Positions 8,574 to 16,309 of a stretch of 51,303 nucleotides of DNA are shown piece after piece (the stretch's first letter is position 1; each line of letters begins with the position of its first letter). Source of the DNA: Halorubrum sp. Boch-26 (GTDB lineage Archaea; Halobacteriota; Halobacteria; Halobacteriales; Haloferacaceae); contig NZ_JARANT010000006.1 in NCBI RefSeq assembly GCF_029889805.1, positions 1 through 51,303 on the forward strand, read 5' to 3'. The translations under genes and the position numbers were made by a program. The notes under the pieces are model-generated. The model did no database searches, had not been told where the DNA came from, and was given only the letters and a program-made list of their open reading frames with translations.

Positions 8574-9428
8574 CTACGACGAGAAATCTGAAAGCGACCC
8601 GTGAGGGTCGCCGATCTCGTCGTCCCGGTCGCTCTCGTCTTCCTCGGCGTCGGCGCCGACCGTCTCTGGTTCGCGCCACGGGTCGTCCGGATCGACGGGC
8701 TCGACGGCGCGATCGAGCTCGGCGGCGGAGTAGTCGTTCTCGTCGTCGAGGAGCATCGCGAGGCGCTGCCAGCGGGCGCTGTGCTCGCCCTCGCCCTCCG
8801 GGCCGACCCGCGCGCCGCGGGTCTTGAAGAATCGCGTGTCGCGCCCCAGCTTCGACCCCTCGCCGGTGTGGCCGTCGAAGATCGCGTCGAACTCGCCGCC
8901 GGGTTCGAAGTCGCCGACGGGGAAGTCGTGGGCGGGCTCCTCGCCGCGCTCGCGGGCCTCGGCGCGGACGTCGGCGACGGTCCGGAAGTACTCGTCGGCG
9001 TTGGGAGCCTCGCGGCTCGACTGCGCGCGAGCGGCCGCCAGCGCGGCGTGAATCGCGCAGAGGCGGCCCTTCCACTCGGCGGGCTCCCAGCGCTCCGTGG
9101 CGAGCTCCTCGTAGCGCTCGATTGCGAGCGCCACGTCGCTGCCGGCGCGGAGGTCCTCGACGACGTACAGCGTCAGGCGGTCCCAGAGGTTCCACGCGTA
9201 GCCGGAGCGCGCCAACTCCCACGCGGCCCACGCGGCGACCTCCTCGTCGGAGCGGCGCACGGCCTTCTGGAGCAGGCTGGAGACGGCGTAGCGGCTGTAG
9301 CCGCCGTCGGTCTCGTTCGGCTCCTTCGGCTCGCCGAAGTCGTTGTCGCCGGTCGCGTCGGGCGTCGTGTCGGTCTCCAAGCTCCCGTCGGACCCGAACG
9401 TCGCCTGTCTGTCGTCGCCGTCGGCCAT
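8574..9428 (-). CDS. Haloarchaeal protein resembling the MgsA/RarA C-terminal helical domain
   Basis: A 284-residue acidic protein with no P-loop. Residues ~43-140 (YSRYAVSSLLQKAVRRSDEEVAAWAAWELARSGYAWNLWD region, then LTLYVVEDLRAGSDVALA) resemble the helical C-terminal cluster domain of MgsA/RarA-type clamp-loader-like AAA+ proteins, where the same kind of sequence follows the ATPase. Here the ATPase part is absent. The C-terminal ~60 residues are very acidic and probably disordered. The similarity is by eye only; a role in replication or repair is inference. Confidence 0.6.
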   Translation of the reverse strand: MADGDDRQATFGSDGSLETDTTPDATGDNDFGEPKEPNETDGGYSRYAVSSLLQKAVRRSDEEVAAWAAWELARSGYAWNLWDRLTLYVVEDLRAGSDVALAIERYEELATERWEPAEWKGRLCAIHAALAAARAQSSREAPNADEYFRTVADVRAEARERGEEPAHDFPVGDFEPGGEFDAIFDGHTGEGSKLGRDTRFFKTRGARVGPEGEGEHSARWQRLAMLLDDENDYSAAELDRAVEPVDPDDPWREPETVGADAEEDESDRDDEIGDPHGSLSDFSS

Positions 9429-9581
9429 ACGCTCGCTCCCGCCGCGAGCGACTTAAAAACCGTGCGCTGCGAGCGGGATCGGAGGGCCCCGATCTCGACC
9501 CGGAGCCCCCCGCGGTACGGCGGATCACACCTGTGCTGAAAGGGAACCCTTAAGTTGAATCCGGCGGGTAGCATACAGTAA

Positions 9582-9655
9582 CCGCCCTTAGCTCAGCCTG
9601 GTAGAGCAGTCGACTGTAGATCGACTTGTCCCCCGTTCAATTCGGGGAGGGCGGA
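9582..9655 (+). tRNA. tRNA-Tyr (anticodon GTA)
   Basis: A complete cloverleaf can be drawn: acceptor arms 9582-9588 and 9648-9654, discriminator A9655, D-stem GCTC/GAGC, anticodon stem GTCGA/TCGAC with loop CTGTAGA (anticodon GTA at 9616-9618), and T-stem CCCCG/CGGGG with loop TTCAATT. No CCA is encoded. The 3' end is duplicated at the right edge of the provirus, so the present 3' portion is supplied by viral DNA. Confidence 0.97.
9635..9654. repeat. Left attachment site (attL) inside tRNA-Tyr
   Basis: These 20 bases, from the T-arm through the acceptor stem of tRNA-Tyr, are repeated exactly and in the same direction at 31,074-31,093. Integration into the 3' end of a tRNA, leaving an intact tRNA on one side, is the classic pattern for archaeal tyrosine-recombinase elements. 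Confidence 0.88.
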
Positions 9656-9828
9656 TCCGAATTTTACGGCGAAAGCGCCTCTACGGCGCTTTTGTCGTAC
9701 TTTCACCGTAGAAGACGTGAGCGACTAGTCCGCGTTTTCGGAAGACGCCCCGAAAAATCGGAGTGCAACAAGGTCGATCACACCCCCCGACGCCGTCCTG
9801 CGAATTTTGTAGTTGACGGGGGTGAAGC

Positions 9829-10215
9829 ATGAGTGCGGAGCGCGACAGCGACGAGGCGATAGCGATCGCTGTCGACATCGACGGCGACGCGGTCGAGATC
9901 GAGCGCGAGCGGATCGAAACGGTGCGCGTCGATCAGCTCTTTCGGCCGGTCGAGGAGGGTAACTGCGACGCGCGGCTCCAGCTCTGGAGCGACAGCGCCG
10001 GCTGGAACGGCTACGAGAGACGCGGCGACAAGTACTACCACGTCAACGTCCTGACCGAGACTACCGTTGAGGGCACAGAGGTCTCCGTCGAATCGGAGTA
10101 TATCCACGAGGAAGCCGTCCCGCCCGAGGACGTTTCGGAGTCTGTTCGGGATCACATCCTCGACAGACATGCAGGTGGCGTCGGCACCTTCGTTCGGGGG
10201 TGTTCACCGCCATGA
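9829..10215 (+). CDS. Proviral hypothetical protein, first gene of the left operon
   Basis: A 128-residue acidic protein of no recognised family, starting at an ATG preceded by GGGGGTGA, a strong Shine-Dalgarno sequence. Residues ~20-50 (VEIERERIETVRVDQLFRP) look like a short beta/alpha module, with an aromatic stretch WNGYERRGDKYYHVN in the middle. It overlaps the SWIM-finger gene by four bases, so both are likely made together. Its position next to attL suggests early expression. Confidence 0.75.
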   Translation: MSAERDSDEAIAIAVDIDGDAVEIERERIETVRVDQLFRPVEEGNCDARLQLWSDSAGWNGYERRGDKYYHVNVLTETTVEGTEVSVESEYIHEEAVPPEDVSESVRDHILDRHAGGVGTFVRGCSPP

Positions 10216-10853
10216 GCCGGGCGGATTCCCGCAGCGGGCTCGAAGAGTTCGGCCGCGTCGACACGCAGATCGGCGAGTCGATCAACTTCGAGCGCCTCGC
10301 CGGCACGAACGATACTAGCTGGAAGAAGGCGGTCCCCTACGAGTCGGACATCGAGATCGTATCGCGGCTCGGCTTCAAGATCAAGAGCCCGAACGGCGAG
10401 GAGTGGCACCACGTCGTTCTGGCAAGCGAGGGAGACCACCACGTCGGGCTCTGCGACTGCAAAGGCTGGGAGTACAACGACGGCCCGTGCGTCCACCTCT
10501 GTGCCGTCAGAAAGGCCGCGTGGACCGGCGTCACGCCAGAGCGCGACATCAACGGCCGGACGATCCGGATCTGTGACCTCGACGCCGTCGACCCCGCCGA
10601 ACGCCGCTACCCGTACCTCACGGACAAGCAGCGCGACGCCTACCTCAAGTGCGATCTCGGCGACATGGGCGTTCGAGAGTACCAGCGCCGGCAGGGCTAC
10701 TCCTCTCCCGGCACGGTCTCGAACCGGCTCCGAGTCGCCCGCGAGAAGGTCGCCGAGCACGAGGAGCAACTCCGCGCCGACGGCGGTACCGCCGCCCGGC
10801 GCGACGGAGTCACCGACGATCGCCGGCTGCTCGGCGAGGGGGTGGACCGATGA
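10212..10853 (+). CDS. SWIM zinc-finger protein with C-terminal helix-turn-helix
   Basis: A 213-residue protein. Residues 81-95 form a SWIM-type zinc site: Cys81, Cys83, Cys93 and His95 in a CxC-x9-CxH pattern. Residues ~140-180 (YLTDKQRDAYLKCDLGDMGVREYQRRQGYSSPGTVSNRLR region) resemble a sigma-70 region-4 or similar helix-turn-helix. Both parts suggest nucleic-acid binding, and it could be an early regulator or replication factor. The start is the ATG in an ATGA overlap with the upstream gene; its own stop overlaps the next start, so it sits inside a coupled operon. Confidence 0.8.
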   Translation: MSRADSRSGLEEFGRVDTQIGESINFERLAGTNDTSWKKAVPYESDIEIVSRLGFKIKSPNGEEWHHVVLASEGDHHVGLCDCKGWEYNDGPCVHLCAVRKAAWTGVTPERDINGRTIRICDLDAVDPAERRYPYLTDKQRDAYLKCDLGDMGVREYQRRQGYSSPGTVSNRLRVAREKVAEHEEQLRADGGTAARRDGVTDDRRLLGEGVDR

Positions 10854-11092
10854 ACGACGTGATCCGTGTGACAGACGCCGACCGTGTCACACAGACCGAT
10901 TCCGCAGTCGTCGGGGGTAACAAGAACGCTACTGCCGGAACCGGTCCGTGTCACACAGACGGGGGCGCGTCGTCAGAACGGCGTCCCCCCTCATGCACGG
11001 GCGTTGTGCGGGCGAACAGCAGGCGGCGCGCGCGCTGCTGCGCGTGGACGGCCGAGCCGAGCGCGGTCACCGGAAGCGAGGTGAGTCGATGA
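10850..11092 (+). CDS. Small basic proviral protein overlapping operator-like repeats
   Basis: An 80-residue frame joined by ATGA overlaps to both the SWIM gene and the ribbon-helix-helix gene, the main argument that it is translated. The sequence has no recognisable fold; the C-terminal half is arginine-, serine- and cysteine-rich. Inside it, GTGTGACA/TGTCACAC elements occur at 10866, 10885 and 10949. The stretch may therefore be regulatory DNA that happens to be open, or a gene with embedded operators. Confidence 0.5.
   Translation: MNDVIRVTDADRVTQTDSAVVGGNKNATAGTGPCHTDGGASSERRPPSCTGVVRANSRRRARCCAWTAEPSAVTGSEVSR
10866..10956. promoter_or_regulatory. Candidate operator: repeated GTGTGACA / TGTCACAC half-sites
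   Basis: GTGTGACA at 10866-10873 and its reverse complement TGTCACAC at 10885-10892 form an inverted repeat with an 11-base spacer. A further TGTCACAC lies at 10949-10956, and the last two share CGTGTCACACAGAC. The arrangement resembles binding sites of a dimeric regulator; the ribbon-helix-helix protein encoded next (11089) is the obvious candidate. Inference only. Confidence 0.4.
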
Positions 11093-11550
11093 GCGCCGAG
11101 ACCAGCGGGAAGCGCGTGTCGGCGCGAGTGAGCGACGACGACCTCCTCGACGCGCTCGACGACGCGGCGGATGAGCACGGATCGCGGTCGGAGGCGATCC
11201 GGGCGGCGCTCCGCGAGAGCTACGCGAACCGCGACGGCAACGAGGCGAACGTGGCCGCGTATCTCCCGGACGATCCGGTCGTCCGGCGTGGCTACGAAGT
11301 GCTCTGCGACGAAGCGTCGCCGTTCCAGTCACGGATCGATGTCGACACCGCGATGAGCCGGGTCGCGAACCGCCTCAACATCCCGAAGGGAAGCGTGAAG
11401 CGGCGCGTGATCCTTCCGCTCGAACGCCAGCGCGTCGGCGGCGAGCAGATCGTGGAGCCAAATTGGGGCGTGTTGATGATTCGACAACCCGACGACCTCG
11501 CCGATCTCGCCCGCACCGTGCGGACTGACGGAGGTGCCCGCGATGCGTAA
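11089..11550 (+). CDS. Ribbon-helix-helix regulator with C-terminal extension
   Basis: A 153-residue protein. Residues ~8-45 (KRVSARVSDDDLLDALDDAADEHGSRSEAIRAALRESY region) have the beta-strand/helix/helix pattern of CopG-like proteins, including the S-R-S-E-A-I helix-2 motif. The remaining ~100 residues (for example MSRVANRLNIPKGSVKRR) look like a further helix-turn-helix that may read DNA. The ATG sits in an ATGA overlap. Likely a viral transcription regulator of this operon. Confidence 0.75.
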   Translation: MSAETSGKRVSARVSDDDLLDALDDAADEHGSRSEAIRAALRESYANRDGNEANVAAYLPDDPVVRRGYEVLCDEASPFQSRIDVDTAMSRVANRLNIPKGSVKRRVILPLERQRVGGEQIVEPNWGVLMIRQPDDLADLARTVRTDGGARDA

Positions 11551-11767
11551 TGATGTGAAGGTCGTCGGCGCCGCACCGAACGTCGACCTCCGCGGGAAGC
11601 GAGACGTCGAGGAAGCGAGCGACCGCCGGCGACACCGAATCTACGAAGTGACGTGTCTGTCGTGCGACCACAGCGAGCGGATCTACGTCGAGCCGGGCGA
11701 GGAACGGTTCGTCGATCACGACGAGCAGAACGCCGCGCACTACGTCGAATACGTCGAGGTGAGCTAA
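11543..11767 (+). CDS. Small CxxC/His zinc-binding-like protein
   Basis: A 74-residue protein with VTCLSCDHSERIYVEPGEE and a downstream DHDEQNAAHY, i.e. one CxxC pair plus histidines. This is the half zinc-finger pattern common in small haloarchaeal proteins. The ATG at 11543 has GAGGTG six bases upstream and overlaps the preceding stop by eight bases; a GTG three codons earlier is possible. It ends the left + strand operon before base composition drops sharply. Confidence 0.65.
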   Translation: MRNDVKVVGAAPNVDLRGKRDVEEASDRRRHRIYEVTCLSCDHSERIYVEPGEERFVDHDEQNAAHYVEYVEVS

Positions 11768-11866
11768 TGACGGACCGGCATGGAGTTCGACAAAAGCGGA
11801 CCCAAATAGTAGATCTCCCAACCAGAGGAACCTTTACCAGCAAGTGTACAAAACATCTACCAAGAG

Positions 11867-12466
11867 ATGGCTACCGCGGGGACGGTCGGAACGATACGCA
11901 AACAATTAGAAGACGGCTTGTCAGCGGTAGTCACGCAGTCACTAGCCATAGCGATTGTCTGCTTCATCCCACTCATCGGTTCTATCTCGTCACCCAGCCC
12001 ATTTCCGACACTCGGAGTGTTCGCGTATGGTGGAATTGTGACGCTGTTTGTGGGCGTTGCTACGATTGCAGGGCCAAAGCGAGTCGGAGACCTCAGCGAG
12101 AACGAGCCAACGAGGCTAGTGATCAGCCTTGTCCTAGGAATATACCTGAATGTGATGTTCTTGATGGCCTTTGGGGTGGGTTACGCAGTCTGGGAATCTC
12201 TAACGCCAACTCTTGCCATCTTTGCTGCGTTAGCAACCCCGACACTAGACTATCGGATATCAAATGCAGGTCTACCAGGAGTTCATTGGCTGACCGCCGT
12301 TGTGATTGGCCTGATTCAGCGAATAGCGAGACTATTCGAGTTGGTTCTAGGCTCGGACGGGTTGTTCACCGAAAGTCTCACCGAGGCTCGACAGCTGTTA
12401 GAATCACCCGATACAGTAATCGAGACGGTCAACCATCCAATGAAGTTTGTTCGCAATCGGAATTAA
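11867..12466 (+). CDS. A+T-rich multi-spanning membrane protein (moron)
   Basis: A 199-residue protein with four clear hydrophobic segments (about residues 22-42, 48-68, 84-104, 108-128), no charges within them, and a soluble helical C-terminal tail (TESLTEARQLLESPDTVIETV). The G+C content is well below the flanking viral genes. It converges with, and overlaps by four bases, the minus-strand gene at 12463. No family recognised. Position and composition fit a recently acquired accessory gene, perhaps for superinfection exclusion (inference). Confidence 0.7.
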   Translation: MATAGTVGTIRKQLEDGLSAVVTQSLAIAIVCFIPLIGSISSPSPFPTLGVFAYGGIVTLFVGVATIAGPKRVGDLSENEPTRLVISLVLGIYLNVMFLMAFGVGYAVWESLTPTLAIFAALATPTLDYRISNAGLPGVHWLTAVVIGLIQRIARLFELVLGSDGLFTESLTEARQLLESPDTVIETVNHPMKFVRNRN

Positions 12467-12732
12467 TCTGGCCCGTAGTCCTTCCAGAACATGGTAAAGA
12501 GAACCCCGACTGGAGCAAAGAACTCCAGATATCGCTGGGACAACTCTCCAGTATAGTAAATTGCAACGTACAAAATCCCCCCTACAGCACCTCCAATACA
12601 ACACGCCAGAAAGCCAGATATAGACAGTCGAATCATTTGGCCGCGGATCGTGTCCAGTGTCGATTCTGTGCGGTAGAGTTGAGTGATCCTTTCCTCAGCT
12701 GTGTCCAACCTGGAAAGGATACCCAATGCCAT
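12463..12732 (-). CDS. Small membrane protein with amphipathic N-terminus
   Basis: An 89-residue protein: a charged helical start (MALGILSRLDTAEERITQLYR), then two hydrophobic segments (about 33-58 and 66-82) containing glycine-rich ACCIGGAVGGILY. It is A+T-rich like its convergent neighbour at 11867, and the pair may have arrived together. No family recognised. Confidence 0.6.
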   Translation of the reverse strand: MALGILSRLDTAEERITQLYRTESTLDTIRGQMIRLSISGFLACCIGGAVGGILYVAIYYTGELSQRYLEFFAPVGVLFTMFWKDYGPD

Positions 12733-12805
12733 GACAGGACCAATGTCTACGACCTGTTTATACGATCGGATGTTGGCGAATGTAGTGGCATGCTAATGGT
12801 TAAGA

Positions 12806-12841
12806 CGAGTTTGGGATTCTCTGTACAGAAACCCAAACTCG
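12806..12841. repeat. Inverted repeat next to the small recombinase gene
   Basis: CGAGTTTGGG (12806-12815) and CCCAAACTCG (12832-12841) are perfect 10-base inverted arms around a 16-base spacer that itself contains the palindrome CTGTACAG. The right arm is part of GAAACCCAAACTC, which recurs at 12900-12912, overlapping the start codon of the tyrosine recombinase. It could be a terminator, an operator, or a recombination site for that enzyme. Confidence 0.6.
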
Positions 12842-12862
12842 CCGGTCCCCCGCGCTGAACCG

Positions 12863-12870
12863 TTTATAAA
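12863..12870 (+). promoter_or_regulatory. TATA box of the small recombinase gene
   Basis: TTTATAAA lies 27-34 bases before the ATG at 12897, and no ribosome-binding site is seen. This fits a leaderless transcript starting near the ATG. Confidence 0.6.
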
Positions 12871-12896
12871 CAATCCACCTCGAGACACCCCGAATA

Positions 12897-13508
12897 ATGG
12901 AAACCCAAACTCAGGAGAAAGCGACCGTCTGGCTGAAGCCGGAGCAGGTCGACCAGATGCGTTCTGCGACCGTCGAAGCGAGCGCGTCGTACCTCGCGGC
13001 TCGCAACGACGCGCTGATCGCGGCGCTCTACGACTCCGGCCTGCGGGTCGCCGAGTGCGTCGCGCTCAACGTCGCCGACCATGTCGACCTCGACGACGGC
13101 GTTCTCGCGCTCCCGGCCGGCATCCAGAAGGACTACCCGACCGACCGCACCCCGAGCTACACCGAGATCGAGCTGGCCGACGAGACCGTTCGGACACTCC
13201 GGACGTACCTCGCCGGCCGGTGGAAGGACACCGATGCGCTCTGGCCGTCGCGCCAGTCCGACCGGATGTCGACCGAGTCGGTCCGCAACGTCGTCACGGC
13301 GGCCGCCGTCGGCGCCGACGTGGAGCCGATGACTCTGCAGGGCCGAGGCGACCCGGAGCAGGTGACACCGCACACGCTCCGCCACAGCGTCGCCTATCGG
13401 ATGCTCAACGTCGAGGAGGGGCACACCTTCTACGACGTGCGGAACCGGCTCCGACACGCGACGATCCAGACCACCGAGCGAGTCTACGACCACATTGACC
13501 GTGTCTAA
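12897..13508 (+). CDS. Catalytic-domain-only tyrosine recombinase
   Basis: A 203-residue protein made almost entirely of the tyrosine-recombinase catalytic domain. Arg50 (DSGLRVAE), His159-x-x-Arg162 (PHTLRHS), His187 (RLRHATIQ) and nucleophile Tyr197 are all present. The N-terminal SAM-like core-binding domain of full integrases is missing (only ~25 residues precede the fold). A separate full-length integrase is encoded at the right end, so this enzyme probably does a different job, such as genome monomerisation, inversion or relaxation of integration. The nearby inverted repeat is a candidate substrate. Confidence 0.88.
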   Translation: METQTQEKATVWLKPEQVDQMRSATVEASASYLAARNDALIAALYDSGLRVAECVALNVADHVDLDDGVLALPAGIQKDYPTDRTPSYTEIELADETVRTLRTYLAGRWKDTDALWPSRQSDRMSTESVRNVVTAAAVGADVEPMTLQGRGDPEQVTPHTLRHSVAYRMLNVEEGHTFYDVRNRLRHATIQTTERVYDHIDRV

Positions 13509-13572
13509 GCGTTAGAATTAGTCAAAGGTCACGCAGCATGGATTTTTATCTATTCCGTCGCGATGACTAGAT

Positions 13573-14145
13573 GTGAATAGTCAAATCCAGTCAGAATCCG
13601 ATCTACCATCAGACATCAAATCAAGAGTTAGCAGCACTTTCTCTTACAATAATATCAAACAACTACTCGCAAATACCCACTATCGTGGCCCCCTCCCTGA
13701 AGGCAAAGGTGGATCTGGTGGAAGTGGATTGAGGAAACGGGGTCATGTTCTCATGGGTATGCCAGGAACAAACCGGGTCAGCGTACTAAGAAAGGCAACA
13801 GAAACAAATCTAATTGTTGAAACATCCTCCGGTTACGCTACAACAGACCGAGGCGCCGATCTTTTAGAAAGATTGATGATCTGTGATGAGTGTGGGTCTC
13901 AGGAGATTCCTGGTCTCATTCCTGTGGGGAGAAGCAGTCATTACACGAGACATTCAACAGCATGTCCATCCTGTAATGACTTCCAATACCCAGACAAGGA
14001 CGGGGGACTGAAATTAGGTGAGTGGCACCATTTTGAAAGGGACAGTAGTAGTCTTAAATCGGCTGTCGATGCAGTGGAATCGAACTCGAATGTTGATTTG
14101 TGGTTAAATGGGATGTCACTCTCAGCTGCGAAGAATCAAATTTAA
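13573..14145 (+). CDS. A+T-rich protein with zinc ribbon and possible winged helix
   Basis: A 190-residue protein starting at GTG (the overlapping ATG frame stops at once). Cys104/Cys107 (CDECGSQ) and Cys131/Cys134 (CPSC) form a zinc-ribbon-like pair of knuckles. Residues ~55-95 (VSVLRKATETNLIVETSSGYATTDRGADLLERL) read like the end of a winged-helix domain. It follows the recombinase gene by 64 bases and is markedly A+T-rich. Function unknown; a DNA-binding or defence-related role is possible. Confidence 0.65.
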   Translation: MNSQIQSESDLPSDIKSRVSSTFSYNNIKQLLANTHYRGPLPEGKGGSGGSGLRKRGHVLMGMPGTNRVSVLRKATETNLIVETSSGYATTDRGADLLERLMICDECGSQEIPGLIPVGRSSHYTRHSTACPSCNDFQYPDKDGGLKLGEWHHFERDSSSLKSAVDAVESNSNVDLWLNGMSLSAAKNQI

Positions 14146-14237
14146 TTCACCTATAAGATTTGGCAGTATTGTATCTGTATTCATTTAATAACTAAATTAG
14201 CGATAATAAATATGTTGTAGCTGATTGATGATTCGGT
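14146..14237 (+). promoter_or_regulatory. A+T-rich promoter region of the virion gene operon
   Basis: This 92-base stretch is the only non-coding interval before a run of seven overlapping or abutting genes, and it is strongly A+T-rich (ataataaatatg just upstream of 14238). It most likely carries the TATA element of the operon. No exact box can be singled out with confidence. Confidence 0.5.
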
Positions 14238-14531
14238 ATGGTCTCCACAGACCTACCGACAGCCGAGGAGTTCGAAGACGCACAGGACGCGATCGACAAC
14301 GACGATCCGGAGCTGGCGCCGCACTTCGCCTACTGGCACCACGTCGACGAATTCGACGAGTACAGCACGTTCATGGCCTACGTCGCGGCGAAGAAAGCGA
14401 GCCGGGGCGCGCAATCGGCCACCGCCGCCGAGTCGGCGTTGGACGGCTACGAGCGCGCGGCGAAGGGGCTGCTGCTCGGCATCGGTGCCGCGGCCCTCAT
14501 CGAGGCGGTGATCGGTGATGCGCGCCTCTGA
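14238..14531 (+). CDS. Proviral small protein with C-terminal membrane segment
   Basis: A 97-residue protein: an acidic N-terminal part rich in aromatic residues (HFAYWHHVDEFDEYSTFMAY) and one hydrophobic stretch near the end (KGLLLGIGAAALIEAVIG). First gene of the virion-type operon; its 3' end overlaps the next gene by 14 bases. No family recognised. The acidic head plus single membrane segment is typical of membrane proteins in lipid-containing haloviruses, which is the basis for suspecting a virion role. Confidence 0.7.
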   Translation: MVSTDLPTAEEFEDAQDAIDNDDPELAPHFAYWHHVDEFDEYSTFMAYVAAKKASRGAQSATAAESALDGYERAAKGLLLGIGAAALIEAVIGDARL

Positions 14532-14835
14532 AGCCGGCGCCGCCCTCGCGCTCCAGCCGGAGGACGAGGGCGAGCGGACCGCGCTCTCACGGCTTCGAGA
14601 GATCTACCGCCGAGCGACCGCGTACCGTCTCCCCTGTCCGTTCTGGGACGACGAGCCGGGCCGGTACTGCGACCTCAACCCGACCGGCGCTGACGCCCTG
14701 GTGCTTCGCGACGGGATGGGCTCCGACGCCGGAGACGGCGAGGCTGCCGAAGGGGCGCGCGTCGACGACGCTGAGCCCTGCCCGGCGCTCGCGTTCGACC
14801 CGACCGGCGCGGACATCGCGGAGGGCTGTGCGTGA
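14518..14835 (+). CDS. Proviral protein with four conserved-looking cysteines
   Basis: A 105-residue protein with two similar blocks: PCPFWDDEPGRYCDLNPTGAD and PCPALAFDPTGADIAEGCA. The repeated PCP...PTGAD pattern with paired cysteines suggests a small metal-binding or disulfide-linked fold. It is coupled by overlaps on both sides (14 bases upstream; a GTGA overlap downstream). The ATG at 14518 is used; a GTG one codon earlier is equally possible. Confidence 0.65.
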   Translation: MRASEAGAALALQPEDEGERTALSRLREIYRRATAYRLPCPFWDDEPGRYCDLNPTGADALVLRDGMGSDAGDGEAAEGARVDDAEPCPALAFDPTGADIAEGCA

Positions 14836-15623
14836 CGGGGATCGTCGAATTCGGTACCCGAGCGGACGCCAACGCGGTGCGCGACGACTACGCCGACCAC
14901 CTCACCGGCCGGTTCGACCGACGGTTCGCGAAAGTCGAGCTCACCGACGACATCCCGGACGACCTCGAGGCCGAGATCCGCGGCATCGCCGCTGACGGCA
15001 AGGCCGACCGGGAGGGCGGCGCCGGCCACGCCGAACTTACGGACGGTGAGAAGCGACGCGTCGGCCCGTTCACCGGGTCGAACAACTACCGCAAGGCGAC
15101 CGCGGCCAAAGCCGCGTTTCTCGACGCAGGGATCGACGACTGGGAGGCCCACTACGACCCGGAACTTACCGCCGACGAGAACACCGGCCGGATCGAGGAG
15201 GCTCGCCGGCAGCAGACGGGCGCCGATGTAAGCGACGGGCCGACCGAGGGTGAGTCGCTCCAGAAGGAGGCGGACGCCGCCGCTCGCGTCGAGGGCGAGG
15301 AGTGCGGCCACGCCTTCGACTACTGCGAGAGCGGCGACTGGGACGCCTGTGAGTTCCTAGTGGACTCGTGCGGGTTGGACCGAGACGAGGCTGAACAGCT
15401 CACCGAGACCGCCGACGAGACCGCTGGGTCCGACCCGCAGAACCTGACCGGAGAAGCCTACGGTGCGCTCTCGAAGCTCTGGAACCAGTACCGGACGGGA
15501 CTCGCGGATGCAAAGGGTGCGGCCGCCGGTATCAACGAGGTGCGCCGACAGTTCGGTCAGGACGCGCTCTCGTTCGACGAACTCGGCGGGCGACCCATCA
15601 CCGCAGGAGACCTCGAAGCATGA
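14832..15623 (+). CDS. Proviral 263-aa protein, GTG start
   Basis: No family recognised. It is acidic and mostly helical, with no membrane segment. A cysteine-containing patch lies at about residues 156-180 (EECGHAFDYCESGDWDACEFLVDSC). The C-terminal ~60 residues (YGALSKLWNQYRTGLADAKGAAAG) are alanine-rich helix. Start and stop both overlap neighbours by four bases (GTGA, ATGA). Its place in the operon upstream of the ATPase suggests a virion or assembly protein. Confidence 0.7.
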   Translation: MTGIVEFGTRADANAVRDDYADHLTGRFDRRFAKVELTDDIPDDLEAEIRGIAADGKADREGGAGHAELTDGEKRRVGPFTGSNNYRKATAAKAAFLDAGIDDWEAHYDPELTADENTGRIEEARRQQTGADVSDGPTEGESLQKEADAAARVEGEECGHAFDYCESGDWDACEFLVDSCGLDRDEAEQLTETADETAGSDPQNLTGEAYGALSKLWNQYRTGLADAKGAAAGINEVRRQFGQDALSFDELGGRPITAGDLEA

Positions 15624-16309
15624 CCGAACTCGACTGTAAGATCGACGGGTGCGACTATTCGGGGAGTCCGCAGGGCCTCCGGTCGCACCTCCATGGACGG
15701 AAGGATGATGAGCACGTCGACGCCGCGGCCGACCGGAATCACCACGACTGGTACCCGGTCGCCTACGGCCTCGACGAGGAGGGTACCGACGACGAAGGGG
15801 GCGGCGAGGAGGGCGAGACCCTCACCGAGACCCCCTCCGAAGGCGCCGATCCGGACCCCTCTGAAGAGGGTAGCGACGGAGAGGGTGCGGATACCTTCGA
15901 AACGGCCCCCTCTGACGGGGGTACCGAATCGCCCGACGAAGAGGACGAATACGCCGCGCAATGGGACGGCGCAGATACCCCCACCGAGACCTCTTCCGAA
16001 GGCGCCGATCCAGACCCCTCCGAGGAGGGTAGCGACAGAGAAGGTGCAGATACCCCCATCGACGACCCCTCTGAAGGGGGCGGAATGGGCCTCGGCACGG
16101 CCCTCATGCTGGGTACCGGCGCCCTCGCCGTCGCGGTGCTGCTCCGCGGACGGGAGTCGGACCCCAGCGAATCGCCCGACGCGACCAACCCCACCGATAC
16201 CCAAAACGAGGGCGGCAGCGAGGGCTCGGCATGGGACCAGAGCGGGGGGTCGGCCCCCATCGAAGGCACCAACACGGATGAACTAGAGTTCACGCCGACC
16301 GAAACATGA
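15620..16309 (+). CDS. Zinc-finger-headed, repeat-rich acidic protein with one membrane segment
   Basis: A 229-residue protein in three parts. Residues 6-32 form a C2H2-like finger (Cys6, Cys11, His23/His25, His32). Residues ~45-155 are an acidic low-complexity region built from repeats of PSEG(G) and ADPDPSEEGSD. Residues ~158-178 (GLGTALMLGTGALAVAVLL) form a membrane segment, followed by a second acidic tail. The repeats are matched at DNA level by short GC-rich inverted repeats. The same vocabulary (SPDxTNPxDTQ) recurs in the next gene, so the two share duplicated segments. Likely a virion membrane protein. Confidence 0.7.
   Translation: MTELDCKIDGCDYSGSPQGLRSHLHGRKDDEHVDAAADRNHHDWYPVAYGLDEEGTDDEGGGEEGETLTETPSEGADPDPSEEGSDGEGADTFETAPSDGGTESPDEEDEYAAQWDGADTPTETSSEGADPDPSEEGSDREGADTPIDDPSEGGGMGLGTALMLGTGALAVAVLLRGRESDPSESPDATNPTDTQNEGGSEGSAWDQSGGSAPIEGTNTDELEFTPTET

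Noticed and set aside
11653-12858. A 401-codon open frame across the A+T-rich block
   Set aside because: It runs through two better-supported membrane-protein genes in other frames, and its product is cysteine/arginine-rich with no fold pattern; it is a by-product of those genes.
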